The notes under the pieces were generated by a model that had not been told where the DNA came from, did not search any database, and worked only from the letters and a program-made list of their open reading frames with translations. The position numbers and the translations under genes were made by a program. This document shows, one piece after another, positions 43,667 to 53,174 of a stretch of 64,000 bases of DNA (the stretch's first letter is position 1; the number at the start of each line of letters is the position of its first letter). This DNA is from an uncultured Lachnospiraceae bacterium (GTDB taxonomy: Bacteria; Bacillota; Clostridia; Lachnospirales; Lachnospiraceae), in the NCBI GenBank assembly GCA_910579505.1, contig CAJTTZ010000002.1:248001-312000 (forward strand), in the 5' to 3' direction.

Positions 43667-45409
43667 TTAACCCTCCTTCTTCTGCAGGATGATATAATCC
43701 ACCGCCCGTAAACATTCTGTATATCCCGGATAGGCAAGGTCTGTGTATGACTGTTCGGACACTACAAGATACTGCGAATCCGCAACATGGCTGATCTGCT
43801 CCTCGTCAACACAAATCACCATTTTATCTACCAGTCTGGTCTGCAGATCGTAGGCGAACTTCTTGTCTGCAATTGTAAAGACAGGTCCTTCCTTCTCAGC
43901 ATTTTCGTTCAAAAACTCATATATTTCCACATACTGCTGCGTATAATCATTCTCTCCCCTGATCGACAGACGCATACACTGAAAGGCTGTCACAAAAAAC
44001 AAAGCTGTCAGCAGGCCGCAGAGCAAATAGCTGTTTACTCCTTTCGGCAGCTTCACCGCAGAAAGGGCGAGGCAGATTCCGCTGACTGCCAGTGCAATCA
44101 GGGCACATTTCCAGACTGCAAACTGTCCCAGCCAATGAAATATATGAATGCTTGAAGCGGAAACAATGTTCAGGTAAGAAGCTCCGATATCCTTTAACGC
44201 CAGATACATGATCCCGGATACAGCCAGATATACCAGGTAGACTAACGGAAGCATTTTATAATACGCTTTTTTGTTCACCCTGGCACACAGCATGAACAGT
44301 GCCGCCGCTATCAGTACGCCCAAAAGTACATCATTATATCTCCCGAAGAAAAGCGTGTCAATCCGTACCATTTCCCCGCTGCCGCTGCCGGCATCCTCCA
44401 CAAAAAACAATGCCGCCATCAGTACTGTAAATAGCAGCGCTGTTACCGGGAAAAGGTACAGGCTGACTGTCCCCTTTTCTTTTACGGCGTCGCGCGCCTT
44501 TTTCACACAATACAAAACCCCCATCCCCGCCAGAAGATAAGTGGATGACAATACCTGCCATACCTGGCCGCACAGATTCAGCACAATCTTCTTAAATCCG
44601 TCCGGCGTAAAGATACGGCCGATCTTCATGATCTGCTGCGTCAGCGTATTCGCCTTGCCAAATTCCGCCTGAATCCCCATTGACAGCAGGACGCTGTTTT
44701 CCGTAAGCGCGTGCCGGAAACAGCCTTTCAGGACAGACTGCAGAAGAAAAGCCGCCGCAATCGAACCCGCCACACATAGCATATGGTTCCATCCGATTTT
44801 TTTCTTCCATGCCAGAAAACATGCAATCACCAGAACCGCCGCAATCAGTGCCAGCATTCTGTTATGGACCATATAGCTGTACCCTGCGGTCGCCCCAAGC
44901 AAAATTCCTTTCCAGCATTTTGGATTTTCTTCCAGCACAACAAGCTCATATAAGAGAAGCCAGACAAGAAAAGCGAGAAGGGTCTCGCTCCAGGCGATGA
45001 ATGAATTAAATATATACGCTGAAAAAGAAACCGCCGTGAACGCCAGGACAGCCGTCCCGGAAGCCTGCTCGTCCTTCCCCTTCATCCTAAGCAGCAGACG
45101 GTACGCAATCAACAGGCACAGCAGCCCTAACACGGCATTCAGAATAACCGCCATCCGATACATCATAACAATATCTGCCGTGAAGAAAAAGAATGGCACT
45201 AAAAGCAGGCTGTAGCCGAAAGCATACCACGGCATACCGTTCATCACGCCCGCCCAGTTATGGCCGGTCAGATTAGCCGCATGCCCCCAGTAGCCTAGCT
45301 CATCCGTATATACAAACGGACCCTTAACCTTGCTTATATAAAAAATGCGCATTAAAAAGGCTGTCACCCCGAAAAGAATCAGTATGTACCTGTCTTTTTG
45401 TCTGGCCAA
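43667..45409 (-). CDS. Polytopic membrane protein, GT-C-like glycosyltransferase
   Basis: 580 residues with about thirteen hydrophobic segments and a short soluble tail. The first extracytoplasmic loop reads YTDELGYWGHAANL, an acidic DE pair as in GT39/PMT-like enzymes. Start is a TTG at 45409 with AAAGGG just upstream, which fits the 14-base gap to the neuC-type gene; no nearer ATG is better. It probably uses the polyprenyl-phosphate sugar made by the GT2 encoded immediately downstream (inference). Confidence 0.87.
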   Translation of the reverse strand: MARQKDRYILILFGVTAFLMRIFYISKVKGPFVYTDELGYWGHAANLTGHNWAGVMNGMPWYAFGYSLLLVPFFFFTADIVMMYRMAVILNAVLGLLCLLIAYRLLLRMKGKDEQASGTAVLAFTAVSFSAYIFNSFIAWSETLLAFLVWLLLYELVVLEENPKCWKGILLGATAGYSYMVHNRMLALIAAVLVIACFLAWKKKIGWNHMLCVAGSIAAAFLLQSVLKGCFRHALTENSVLLSMGIQAEFGKANTLTQQIMKIGRIFTPDGFKKIVLNLCGQVWQVLSSTYLLAGMGVLYCVKKARDAVKEKGTVSLYLFPVTALLFTVLMAALFFVEDAGSGSGEMVRIDTLFFGRYNDVLLGVLIAAALFMLCARVNKKAYYKMLPLVYLVYLAVSGIMYLALKDIGASYLNIVSASSIHIFHWLGQFAVWKCALIALAVSGICLALSAVKLPKGVNSYLLCGLLTALFFVTAFQCMRLSIRGENDYTQQYVEIYEFLNENAEKEGPVFTIADKKFAYDLQTRLVDKMVICVDEEQISHVADSQYLVVSEQSYTDLAYPGYTECLRAVDYIILQKKEG

Positions 45410-45423
45410 GATCCCTTTCCCCC

Positions 45424-46590
45424 TTAATCCATTTCCTGATCATAAAACTTCTTTTTGATATCAATTCCCCGTTCCAGCGCTTCCTCAATCACTTCGACAA
45501 TCTGCTTTGAGGTGTGCTTACCTTCATAAGGGTTTACCGTACCGCGGATATTATCTTTAAAACCAGGAGACATTGCCTGTATAAGCGCGCGCTCAATATC
45601 CGTCTCCTCGTTCCCGCAGTGAATGACAGAGTCCGCACTGACTCTTCCCTTCTGCCTGTCTCCGATATTGACAGTCGGAATGCCAAAGGACGGCACCTCG
45701 ATAATGCCGCTTGATGAATTGCCCATCACCAGATCGCAAAACTGCAGCGCGCTCAGGTACCGAAGCTGCCCAAGCGAAGTGTACACTGCGCATCTCGTAC
45801 GGTTCTTTTCCACATAATCGTCTATCATCTGATTCACGATCCTGCCGTCCGGGTCGGCATTGGCCTTCGTAAAGATTACCTGCAGCTCCCCATGCCGCTC
45901 GATCACATGTAACAGATTGCCAAACTGCTCCGCCGCCGTCTTATTTTCCAATGTAACAGGGTGATACGTGACCATAACCGTCGGCGGGCGGAATGTAAAC
46001 TGGATCGCGTCCTCCAGCGCTTTCCTGTCAAGCAGGGAAACCGCTTTGATATTTTCCACGCCGAGAGCCCCGACACAGTAAACATTCTGCGGCTGCTCGC
46101 CCAACTGGATCACCCGGTTCCTGTACTCCTGTGTCGTCGTAAAATGCAGATGACTCATCTTTGTTATGGAATGCCTGATCGCCTCGTCCACCGCACCCTG
46201 CGTGGTCTCCCCGCCGTGGATATGCGCAATCGGTATCCTTGCCATCATGGCCGCCGTGGCCGCCATCAGAGCTTCATAGCGGTCCCCCAGAATAATAACA
46301 AGATCCGGCCGTTTTCCTTCAAAGTAATCGGCAAACCCCAACAGTGCGACACCCATGGATTTGGTCGCACCCGCGCCTGTATCCGAAGACAGAAGCATCT
46401 CAATCTTTGCGCTGATCGAGAAGCCGTCCTCCTCTATTTCCCGGTACGTCAACCCAAACTCCGGGGACAGATGCATCCCCGTCGCAACAAGCTGCAGTTC
46501 CATATTTTCTGCATTATTTACTTTTTCAATCACAGGTTTCAGCAGACCGTACTCGGCGCGCGTTCCCGTCACGATACATATTTTTTTCAT
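45424..46590 (-). CDS. neuC: Hydrolysing UDP-GlcNAc 2-epimerase family enzyme (NeuC/LegG type), copy 1
   Basis: 388 residues, GT-B-like epimerase fold. It begins KKICIVTGTRAEYG, with LGDRYEALMAATAA near 95 and IAHIHGGETTQGAVDEAIRH near 118. GNSSSGIIEVPSFGIPTVNIGDRQKGR near 285 is the nucleotide site. NeuC-type enzymes hydrolyse a nucleotide-activated HexNAc while inverting C2, giving ManNAc (sialic acid) or the 2,4-diacetamido sugar (legionaminic acid). It overlaps the synthase gene by 4 bases, so substrate is passed directly. Which nucleotide sugar is used cannot be read. Confidence 0.95.
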   Translation of the reverse strand: MKKICIVTGTRAEYGLLKPVIEKVNNAENMELQLVATGMHLSPEFGLTYREIEEDGFSISAKIEMLLSSDTGAGATKSMGVALLGFADYFEGKRPDLVIILGDRYEALMAATAAMMARIPIAHIHGGETTQGAVDEAIRHSITKMSHLHFTTTQEYRNRVIQLGEQPQNVYCVGALGVENIKAVSLLDRKALEDAIQFTFRPPTVMVTYHPVTLENKTAAEQFGNLLHVIERHGELQVIFTKANADPDGRIVNQMIDDYVEKNRTRCAVYTSLGQLRYLSALQFCDLVMGNSSSGIIEVPSFGIPTVNIGDRQKGRVSADSVIHCGNEETDIERALIQAMSPGFKDNIRGTVNPYEGKHTSKQIVEVIEEALERGIDIKKKFYDQEMD

Positions 46591-47585
46591 AATTCTATCA
46601 TCTCATCCGCCGCGAAATCCCGCTTCGCCGTCTGACCGATTACCTGATTCCATAACATGGGCGAAAGCCCCGTTCCCGGACGCTTCGCCGTCAGGTTATC
46701 TTCGGTAAATTTTTCTCCCGCTTTGATACAGCATCCCGCTACGATGCTCTTGCGCGCAATCGCCATATTCTTCTTCTCTGACTCCGAAGCCCTCTTTTCT
46801 CCATCCCCCAAAGCCTCTCCGATATGCCTGACCTCTTTCACCAGCCTTACCAGTTCATCGGGCTCCAGACTCGCCTTGTGGTCCGGTCCTTCCATATTTC
46901 TGTCCAGCGTAAAATGCTTCTCTATGATCTCAGCCCCCAGCGCCGCCGCCGCGACCGCCGCTTCCGTTCCCGGCGTATGGTCCGAATAACCCACTGAGAC
47001 TCCGATCTCTTCCTTTATCGTCCGCATAGCCAGCAAGTTCACATCGCAAAATGGCGTCGGATATTCCGTATTACAATGCAGGACCGTAATATCTGTACCC
47101 CCATTTTCTTTCAGTACGGCAACCGCTTCCCTGACTTCATCCATTGTACTCATACCGCTGGAGAGAATGATCCGTCTCCCTGATCTTGCCGCCTCCCTCA
47201 GCAGCGGATAATTGGTAATCTCGCCGGAAGGTATCTTTATGATGGAGAGCCCGCAGTCGACAAGGTAATGAAGGCTGTCCACATCAAACGGCGTCGAGAG
47301 AAACATGATATCTTTTTCTTGGCAGTAACTGATCAGCTCTCTGTGCATATCCGGCGTAAGCTCCAGTTTTTTGAGCATGTCAAACTGCGATTCCTCCGCA
47401 TTAGTAGTCTCCATTTGATATTCCGCCTTAGGGGCCTGCTTACACACCAGCGATTCCGCTTTAAAGGTCTGGAATTTAACGGCGTCAGCCTCAGCCGCAA
47501 CCGCGGCATCTACCAGTCTCTTTGCCGTTTCCATATCTCCGTTATGATTTACGCCCGCTTCCGCTATAATAAAAATTTTATTCAT
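46587..47585 (-). CDS. neuB: Nonulosonic acid synthase (NeuB/LegI type), copy 1
   Basis: 332 residues. The TIM barrel spans about 1-265, with IIAEAGVNHNGD at the start, VKFQTFKAE near 38, STPFDVDSL near 98 and GYSDHTPG near 200. An antifreeze-like SAF domain lies at about 275-332 (ARKSIVAGCCIKAGE). It condenses a six-carbon amino sugar with phosphoenolpyruvate to a nine-carbon sialic/legionaminic-type acid. The APKAEYQ segment resembles LegI-like enzymes. It overlaps both neighbours: the formyltransferase by 8 bases and neuC by 4. Confidence 0.95.
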   Translation of the reverse strand: MNKIFIIAEAGVNHNGDMETAKRLVDAAVAAEADAVKFQTFKAESLVCKQAPKAEYQMETTNAEESQFDMLKKLELTPDMHRELISYCQEKDIMFLSTPFDVDSLHYLVDCGLSIIKIPSGEITNYPLLREAARSGRRIILSSGMSTMDEVREAVAVLKENGGTDITVLHCNTEYPTPFCDVNLLAMRTIKEEIGVSVGYSDHTPGTEAAVAAAALGAEIIEKHFTLDRNMEGPDHKASLEPDELVRLVKEVRHIGEALGDGEKRASESEKKNMAIARKSIVAGCCIKAGEKFTEDNLTAKRPGTGLSPMLWNQVIGQTAKRDFAADEMIEL

Positions 47586-48471
47586 TTCTCTTCAACCTGT
47601 CTCCTATTTTAATTTTACCTTCATAAGTGTATTCTGTGATCTCAAGCACAGTATCTCCCGTTTTCACCAAAAACCCTTCTTCTGTTTTTCCGATGATCTG
47701 TCCATTATTGTTTTTGTAGCAATGCGCCCCGGGAATCATCCTTGACTTATTGATACTGATTTTATTTCCGTTTATCCATGACGTCGCCTGCGGCCCCGGT
47801 CTGCTGACCGCGCGGATAAAATTAAAAATTTCTCTGCTGGTCTGGTTCCAGTCAATTATTTCATCCCCTTCTTCCCTTGCCCCGCAGTACATCCCAACCG
47901 GGTCAATGTCGATCTGCTTCACGCGTTTTACTTCATTGTCCTGAATCATTTTTATCGCCCTGTAAAGCACGTCAGCGCAGTACTCATGCGCTCGTGAAAG
48001 CAGTGTTGCATAGCTGTCCTCATCCGTTATGGGGTACACTTCCTGCAAAATGATGTCCCCTGTATCAATGCCCTCATCCACGTAATGGGCTGTCACGCCA
48101 AATTCCTTTTCGTCATTGATCAGCGCCCAGTTCAGAATATTTCTGCCCCTGTAAAAAGGCAGTTTCCCGGCATGGCAGTTGATCGTCCTGTGTCTGGGCA
48201 GATTTATCATTTCACTCTTAAAAATCTGGTTAAACGACATGGACACAAACAAATCCACATCATATGTTTTCATTCTCTCAACATACTCTTTTGAATTAAT
48301 ATTCCTGCTTAGTTCCAAAGGGATCCCGTGCTCTTTCGCCCGCTTTTCCAGTTCCTCGTCCCGCTTCCCATATCTCACCGCCACAAATGCGATCTCCAGC
48401 GAATCGTCTGCAATTATCTTATCAAACGCATTCCACGCCCAGGGGCCGTCGCCAAAATAACCAATTCTCAT
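47578..48471 (-). CDS. Sugar N-formyltransferase-like protein
   Basis: 297 residues. The formyltransferase core contains INCHAGKLPFYRGRN near 105 and HYVDEGIDTGDI near 134, with the Asn-His-Asp catalytic set of N10-formyl-tetrahydrofolate-dependent enzymes. The first residues (RIGYFGDGPWAW) form the Rossmann start, and a small C-terminal beta domain follows from about 205. It is too short and off-context for Met-tRNA formyltransferase. It most likely formylates an amino group on a glycan precursor, plausibly the nonulosonate made by the overlapping neuB/neuC genes. Confidence 0.92.
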   Translation of the reverse strand: MRIGYFGDGPWAWNAFDKIIADDSLEIAFVAVRYGKRDEELEKRAKEHGIPLELSRNINSKEYVERMKTYDVDLFVSMSFNQIFKSEMINLPRHRTINCHAGKLPFYRGRNILNWALINDEKEFGVTAHYVDEGIDTGDIILQEVYPITDEDSYATLLSRAHEYCADVLYRAIKMIQDNEVKRVKQIDIDPVGMYCGAREEGDEIIDWNQTSREIFNFIRAVSRPGPQATSWINGNKISINKSRMIPGAHCYKNNNGQIIGKTEEGFLVKTGDTVLEITEYTYEGKIKIGDRLKRNE

Positions 48472-48496
48472 ATATTTTTAAACCTCCGTCACCGTG

Positions 48497-50290
48497 TCAT
48501 TCCTGAACCAGTTCCCCAATATCCCGCTCTATCGCCTTCCCACCGGCAATCTCATAAGCAACGTCGCAGTTTCTGATCGTTGAGAGTCTGTGCGCAATAA
48601 TAATAAGTGTTTTTTCTCCCTGCAGCGCGTCGATAGCCTCCATAACCGCGGTTTCCGTACCCTCGTCCAAAGCGGAAGTGGCCTCGTCCAGCACCAAAAT
48701 CTGCGGGTCGAGATACAGTGCGCGCGCTATCGCCATACGCTGCCTCTGTCCGCCGGAAAGACGGACTCCTCTCTCTCCGATCATGGTCTCCAGTCCCTTC
48801 GGCAGCGTTTCCACAAATTCTTCCAGCTGCGCTTTCTTTAACGCCGTATGGATCTTTTCATCATCAATGTTTTTCTCATCTATACCAAACGCAATATTGT
48901 TTCTGATCGTATCGTCTATCAGGTAAATGCTCTGGGGTACAAAACCGATCATATTTCCCAGTTCATCCCCTATGTCACGGATATCCGTACCGTCAATACA
49001 GACTCTGCCCTTCTGCGGTTCAAGCAGCCCCAGAATCACATCTCCCAGCGTGGTTTTCCCTGCGCCGGATTGTCCGACCAGCGCAACCGCCTGGCCTTTT
49101 TTAATTTCCAGGTTCAGTCCTTCCAGCACGTCTTCGCTTCCGCCCTCATATTTCCATACAACATCCTCCACCGTAATATTTCTTTCAAACGAATAGTTTT
49201 TCTTTTCTCCCTTTTCCCCTGCCTTCTGTTCCCGGTCTGACTGACGCTTCTCGTACTTCTTTAGCTCCAGAATATTCTGATAGGTTTCATCTGCCGCCGT
49301 CAGGTAAAATATGCATGTGTTAAATCCGCTGGAAATCCTGCCAAGAGAAGGCATAATCCGAAAAGCTGCCATCGCAAACGCCGCCAGCTGTGGAAGATAG
49401 GACACCGCAGACTCCATTCCTCCCATGCGGATACAGACAGCTACAATAATACCCGCCACGCAGGTACCCTCAATAATATAAGCCGGCGAAGCCGCTGCCA
49501 TGGTCTGGCTGACCGTCGCCTTCTGTTTATGGACATAGGCCCCCTCATACGCGCCTAAGAAATGTTTCACCCGCTTCATGACCAAAACTTCCTTGATGCC
49601 GTAAAAGAGCTGCAATGAGTTCTGGTTCACAATAGAGTTATACTTAAACTGCTCTTCCCCATAATATTTTACTCTCTTCCGAAAGATCAGCAAAGTCAGC
49701 ACCACGCAAAACAGCGCCAAAACAATGACTGTTCCCGCCAAAACCGCGTCCTCTATGAATAAATATCCGCAGATACAGGCAATCGTCAGCATTTCTGCCA
49801 GAATGCTAAAAAACTGGTTCAATATCATATATACGCCCGATACGCTCCCGCCAATTCCACGCAGCGCATCCCCGGCATTCGTGTTCAGAAAGAAGGAGTA
49901 CCCCCGCCTTACATAAGAATTGATAATTCTGATGGAAAGTTCTCTCTGTACCTTGCAGGAATACTTAATCCTGACATAGGCGAGACCTGACATATACACA
50001 TTCTTGAAAATATAAACCACTATGACGCCCGCCGCCGTCAAAAACATTATTTCCTGGTCGGTAATCTCCCCAAAAGGAGCAAGCAGCTTCGCCCCGATCT
50101 CATGGTTTCTCAGTGCATCCGGGTCTATAATCACATTGATTAACGGCAGGACCGCCGACACGCCTACCGCTTCAAATACCGCACCGATCAGCGTCATCAC
50201 AAACAGAACCGCCGCCCACGATTTCTGTGGTTTCGTCAGTATCACCCGGAATTTTTCAAATAATATTTTTACATTTTTCAGACTGTTCAT
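48497..50290 (-). CDS. ABC exporter/flippase (MsbA/PglK-like half transporter)
   Basis: About 597 residues. Six membrane helices lie in about 25-320, and the ATPase domain follows from about 355 with Walker A GQSGAGKTT, signature LSGGQRQR, Walker B ILVLDEATSALDE and H-loop IIAHRLSTI all intact. Its setting among glycan genes suggests a PglK-type flippase for a lipid-linked oligosaccharide. ATG 50290 has AGGGAG five bases upstream; the longer frame to 50332 would overlap the adenylation gene. Confidence 0.94.
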   Translation of the reverse strand: MNSLKNVKILFEKFRVILTKPQKSWAAVLFVMTLIGAVFEAVGVSAVLPLINVIIDPDALRNHEIGAKLLAPFGEITDQEIMFLTAAGVIVVYIFKNVYMSGLAYVRIKYSCKVQRELSIRIINSYVRRGYSFFLNTNAGDALRGIGGSVSGVYMILNQFFSILAEMLTIACICGYLFIEDAVLAGTVIVLALFCVVLTLLIFRKRVKYYGEEQFKYNSIVNQNSLQLFYGIKEVLVMKRVKHFLGAYEGAYVHKQKATVSQTMAAASPAYIIEGTCVAGIIVAVCIRMGGMESAVSYLPQLAAFAMAAFRIMPSLGRISSGFNTCIFYLTAADETYQNILELKKYEKRQSDREQKAGEKGEKKNYSFERNITVEDVVWKYEGGSEDVLEGLNLEIKKGQAVALVGQSGAGKTTLGDVILGLLEPQKGRVCIDGTDIRDIGDELGNMIGFVPQSIYLIDDTIRNNIAFGIDEKNIDDEKIHTALKKAQLEEFVETLPKGLETMIGERGVRLSGGQRQRMAIARALYLDPQILVLDEATSALDEGTETAVMEAIDALQGEKTLIIIAHRLSTIRNCDVAYEIAGGKAIERDIGELVQE

Positions 50291-50321
50291 ATGATCTCCC
50301 TGCCCCGCAAGGGCATTTCTC

Positions 50322-51830
50322 TTACTGCGCAAGCCGCGCCTGTAAAGCTTTCCTGTCTATCTTCCCGTTTTCATTAAGCGGCAGACGCGCAATCTTCTGC
50401 AGTTTCTGCGGCACCATGTAGACGGGAAGCCGGCTCCTCATAAATTCCCACAGCTTCTCTTCCTCGCATTTCTTCCCCTCGTAAAACAGGACAATATCAT
50501 CCTTCTGCGAGTCGTAAACCGCCACGCATCTGTCAACTCCCTGAAACGCCCCGGCAGCATTTTCAATTTCGCCCAGTTCGATACGGTAGCCCATATGCTT
50601 GATCTGGAAATCCTTTCTGGAAACATAAACCAGCTCTCCAAACTGATTCCACTGTACCAGATCGCCCGATTTATACACAATTTCCGGGTAGGCTGTATTT
50701 AGCGGGTTCTGTACATAGGCCTCATCCGTCTTATCCCAGTTGTTATAATACCCATGCGCCAGATAGGACCCCCGGTAATACAGTTCCCCTGCAATTCCCG
50801 GTTCCGTAATCTTTCGATTTTCCTCATCCAGGACAAAAACATCCACATTCCTGCAAGCATTACCGATGGGAACCGGCTCGTCATCCTCAAATTCCCTGTC
50901 CACAATATAGTAAATCCCAATATCCGTGATTTCCGTCGGTCCGAAAAGGTTCGCGTACAGGGCATTGGGAAGATATTTTCTCCACAGGTTCAGATGCTTC
51001 GTCGGCATCACTTCCCCTGCAAACAGGATTTTCTGCAGGAACGGAAGTTCCACCGCGGAGAGCATATTAAATTTGGTGATCAGGCATAACGCTGACGGCA
51101 CCCAGTAAATCGTATTTATTTTGTGGTCATTCAAATATTCAAGCAAATCCATCGGGAAAGTGAACATGGCTTTGGGAATAATGAAAAGCGCCGCCCCGCT
51201 GCAAATCGTCGCATAAATATCTAACACCGACATACTAAAATAAAACGGCGTTTGATTTCCAAAAACCGTTTCCGCGCTCAAATCAAAAGTAGCCACACAC
51301 CATCCCGCATAGTCGATAATGGACCTGTGGCAGACAATAACCCCTTTTGGTATCCCGGTGGAACCTGACGTAAACAGCGCGTACACCGGGTCCGTGTCAA
51401 TGGCTCCCTTTCTGATCCTGTGAAGCAGCTCCTGATTTTTCTCCTGCGAAACCAGCTCCTCATAGCTGCATTTCAAATCATTATATTCGCCTAAATCCGT
51501 ACCCCGGGTCGTATCGTCCACGATAATCCGTACGGGATTCAGTGTCTCAAAAATCAGCTGCATCCGCTCCACCGGCATTTCCGTGTCGATGGGCACATAA
51601 AAATTCCCACTGTAAACAACGCCGAAAAAGCTGATCAGTTCCTTCACGCCCTTGGGCACCAGAACCGCCACCGCCCTTCTTTGCGTGCCGCCAGCCGCCA
51701 AGGCGCTTCCTATTTTCTGGGCAAGATCGACTGCTTCCGAATAGGTCGCCTGCATCCCACTGTCCGCAAACGCTGTCTTACCCCCATATTTATCTGTTGT
51801 TTCTTCCAGCATTTCCAATACGTTAATCAT
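50322..51830 (-). CDS. Stand-alone amino acid adenylation domain (DltA/NRPS A-domain-like)
   Basis: About 502 residues of the ANL superfamily. The nucleotide loop FTSGSTGIPKG lies near 155, FGPTEITDIG near 300, YKSGDLV near 385, the hinge region DFQIKHMGYRIELGEIE near 405, and the catalytic Lys in NENGKIDRKAL close to the C-terminus. It should activate an amino or related acid as an AMP ester and load it on a carrier protein; the carrier at 52914-53147 is two genes upstream. Not DltA itself: the GNAT-like and nonulosonate context indicates that the acid decorates a sugar (inference). ATG 51830 has GGAGG five bases upstream. Confidence 0.92.
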   Translation of the reverse strand: MINVLEMLEETTDKYGGKTAFADSGMQATYSEAVDLAQKIGSALAAGGTQRRAVAVLVPKGVKELISFFGVVYSGNFYVPIDTEMPVERMQLIFETLNPVRIIVDDTTRGTDLGEYNDLKCSYEELVSQEKNQELLHRIRKGAIDTDPVYALFTSGSTGIPKGVIVCHRSIIDYAGWCVATFDLSAETVFGNQTPFYFSMSVLDIYATICSGAALFIIPKAMFTFPMDLLEYLNDHKINTIYWVPSALCLITKFNMLSAVELPFLQKILFAGEVMPTKHLNLWRKYLPNALYANLFGPTEITDIGIYYIVDREFEDDEPVPIGNACRNVDVFVLDEENRKITEPGIAGELYYRGSYLAHGYYNNWDKTDEAYVQNPLNTAYPEIVYKSGDLVQWNQFGELVYVSRKDFQIKHMGYRIELGEIENAAGAFQGVDRCVAVYDSQKDDIVLFYEGKKCEEEKLWEFMRSRLPVYMVPQKLQKIARLPLNENGKIDRKALQARLAQ

Positions 51831-51867
51831 GCGTGCCTCCATACCAAAGCCGTCCGCCTCTCTGCCC

Positions 51868-52896
51868 CTATGCCGAGGGCCTGTCCTGGTCGCCATCGCC
51901 CTTCCAGATAATCGGATGCATTTCCTTTTCCCAGAATATTCCAATGTTGACATTCTTCCTGCAAAATGGAGAAAAGTAATTGGGTATTACATTCTCGGAA
52001 TCTTTCGCTTTTTTGCTGAACCCTGCCTGATATAGAACTTCATCCGCAACACCATGCACATAAACATCCGTGTACTCAAAATCATTGTCCTTCATCAGAC
52101 GGCGGATCGGCGCCCCGATATGCGCAAGCAGTTCCTCGTCGCCCACAAAATCAATCAGCCGCAATACCTTGCTGCCCTCCTGTTCCTGTACTCTGGCAAC
52201 GAGAAAGGAAGATGTGCTTTCTCCCTCTTTTTGGATCTGATACACCTGATACTGGTACTTCGGATTCTCAAAATATCTCCGTACCATATATTCCGGCGAT
52301 TTATATATCTTATCCGCCCTTTTCTCCGGGCAGTAATCTGCCAAAAAATCGTTCTTATCTTCCACCTTATACAGGGAGACGCAGACCCCGCTGTCCCGGT
52401 AATCCGTATTTAATTCCGTCTCGTCGTTGATTGTTGCAATCCGGCTTTCACAGTCCGCGTTCAGCATGTAGTAGTGCTGCAAATCTCCTGTGCAGAAACC
52501 AAGATATTTATAAATATTCCGTGTATTCTCATTCAGTCCGCTTGTATAAATATGACGGCATCTTCCATGGTCTATCAGATAATAGAACAATCCGACTCCC
52601 GCAAACATCTGCCCGTTATCCAGAACCTTCCACATCACGGTGAAGATGTCGCGGAGCTCCCCTCCATAGGGAATATACCCAAGAGTCCCCTCTATCCCGT
52701 TTTTGTCGTTCAGCAGAAGAACCATACATACCTCGTCGCCGCGGCAGAACTCATACTCAAAAAAAGCCCTGTCTGACGCAAAAATATGATTCTCGTTCCA
52801 ATGCTTCTTAAAAAAGAGCATAATGTCAGAAATATCCTCTCTTTTTGCAAACCGAATCGTATACCCGGCCGGCAGTTCTATCGGTATTCTCCGCAT
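51868..52896 (-). CDS. GNAT-fold acyltransferase-like protein
   Basis: 342 residues. The N-terminal half has a GNAT look: IRFAKREDISDIMLFF, a GTLGYIPYGG strand and then TSGLNENTRNIYKYLGF, which resembles the acceptor-site helix end of the family. A second half from about 190 may be another GNAT-like lobe with YPN-type aromatic residues. Lying between an adenylation enzyme and a carrier protein, it could move the carrier-bound aminoacyl unit to an amino sugar; no direct proof. AGGGGAG precedes ATG 52896. Confidence 0.75.
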   Translation of the reverse strand: MRRIPIELPAGYTIRFAKREDISDIMLFFKKHWNENHIFASDRAFFEYEFCRGDEVCMVLLLNDKNGIEGTLGYIPYGGELRDIFTVMWKVLDNGQMFAGVGLFYYLIDHGRCRHIYTSGLNENTRNIYKYLGFCTGDLQHYYMLNADCESRIATINDETELNTDYRDSGVCVSLYKVEDKNDFLADYCPEKRADKIYKSPEYMVRRYFENPKYQYQVYQIQKEGESTSSFLVARVQEQEGSKVLRLIDFVGDEELLAHIGAPIRRLMKDNDFEYTDVYVHGVADEVLYQAGFSKKAKDSENVIPNYFSPFCRKNVNIGIFWEKEMHPIIWKGDGDQDRPSA

Positions 52897-52913
52897 CTTT
52901 CTCCCCTTTGCCC

Positions 52914-53147
52914 TTATGCCTTCTGCATGATTTCCTGAATCATGGCTTCTATCTTCCCGATGCTCATAAAATTATCCATTCGCATGTAAACAGGCTCAAT
53001 CTCAATATCAAAGGCAGTCTCCAGACTCATCACCACATTAAAAATATCGTGGGAATCAATTCCCAGGTCCGCACACAGATTATCGCCGTCATAATTCATA
53101 AATCCCGGATTAATTTCAGCCAATGCCTCTCTGATCTTCTGTTCCAT
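52914..53147 (-). CDS. Acyl/peptidyl carrier protein
   Basis: 77 residues, acidic. The phosphopantetheine Ser stands in LGIDSHDIF at about residues 36-44. The size and four-helix pattern match DltC-like or NRPS carriers. It is encoded 17 bases before the GNAT-like gene and near the adenylation gene, so the three probably form a loading-and-transfer module. It differs clearly from the carrier at 1908-2150 (DSLEH), so the window has two separate carrier systems. Confidence 0.93.
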   Translation of the reverse strand: MEQKIREALAEINPGFMNYDGDNLCADLGIDSHDIFNVVMSLETAFDIEIEPVYMRMDNFMSIGKIEAMIQEIMQKA

Positions 53148-53174
53148 TTTCTTCTCCCTCCGCCTCTTTCCGCA

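Noticed and set aside
47578..48471. Methionyl-tRNA formyltransferase (fmt)
   Set aside because: Core motifs are shared, but it overlaps neuB, lacks the usual deformylase and priA setting, and the C-terminal domain is too small.
50322..51830. Teichoic acid D-alanylation gene dltA
   Set aside because: The A-domain is similar, but no dltB or dltD homologue lies in this operon and the neighbours are a GNAT-like protein and nonulosonate enzymes.
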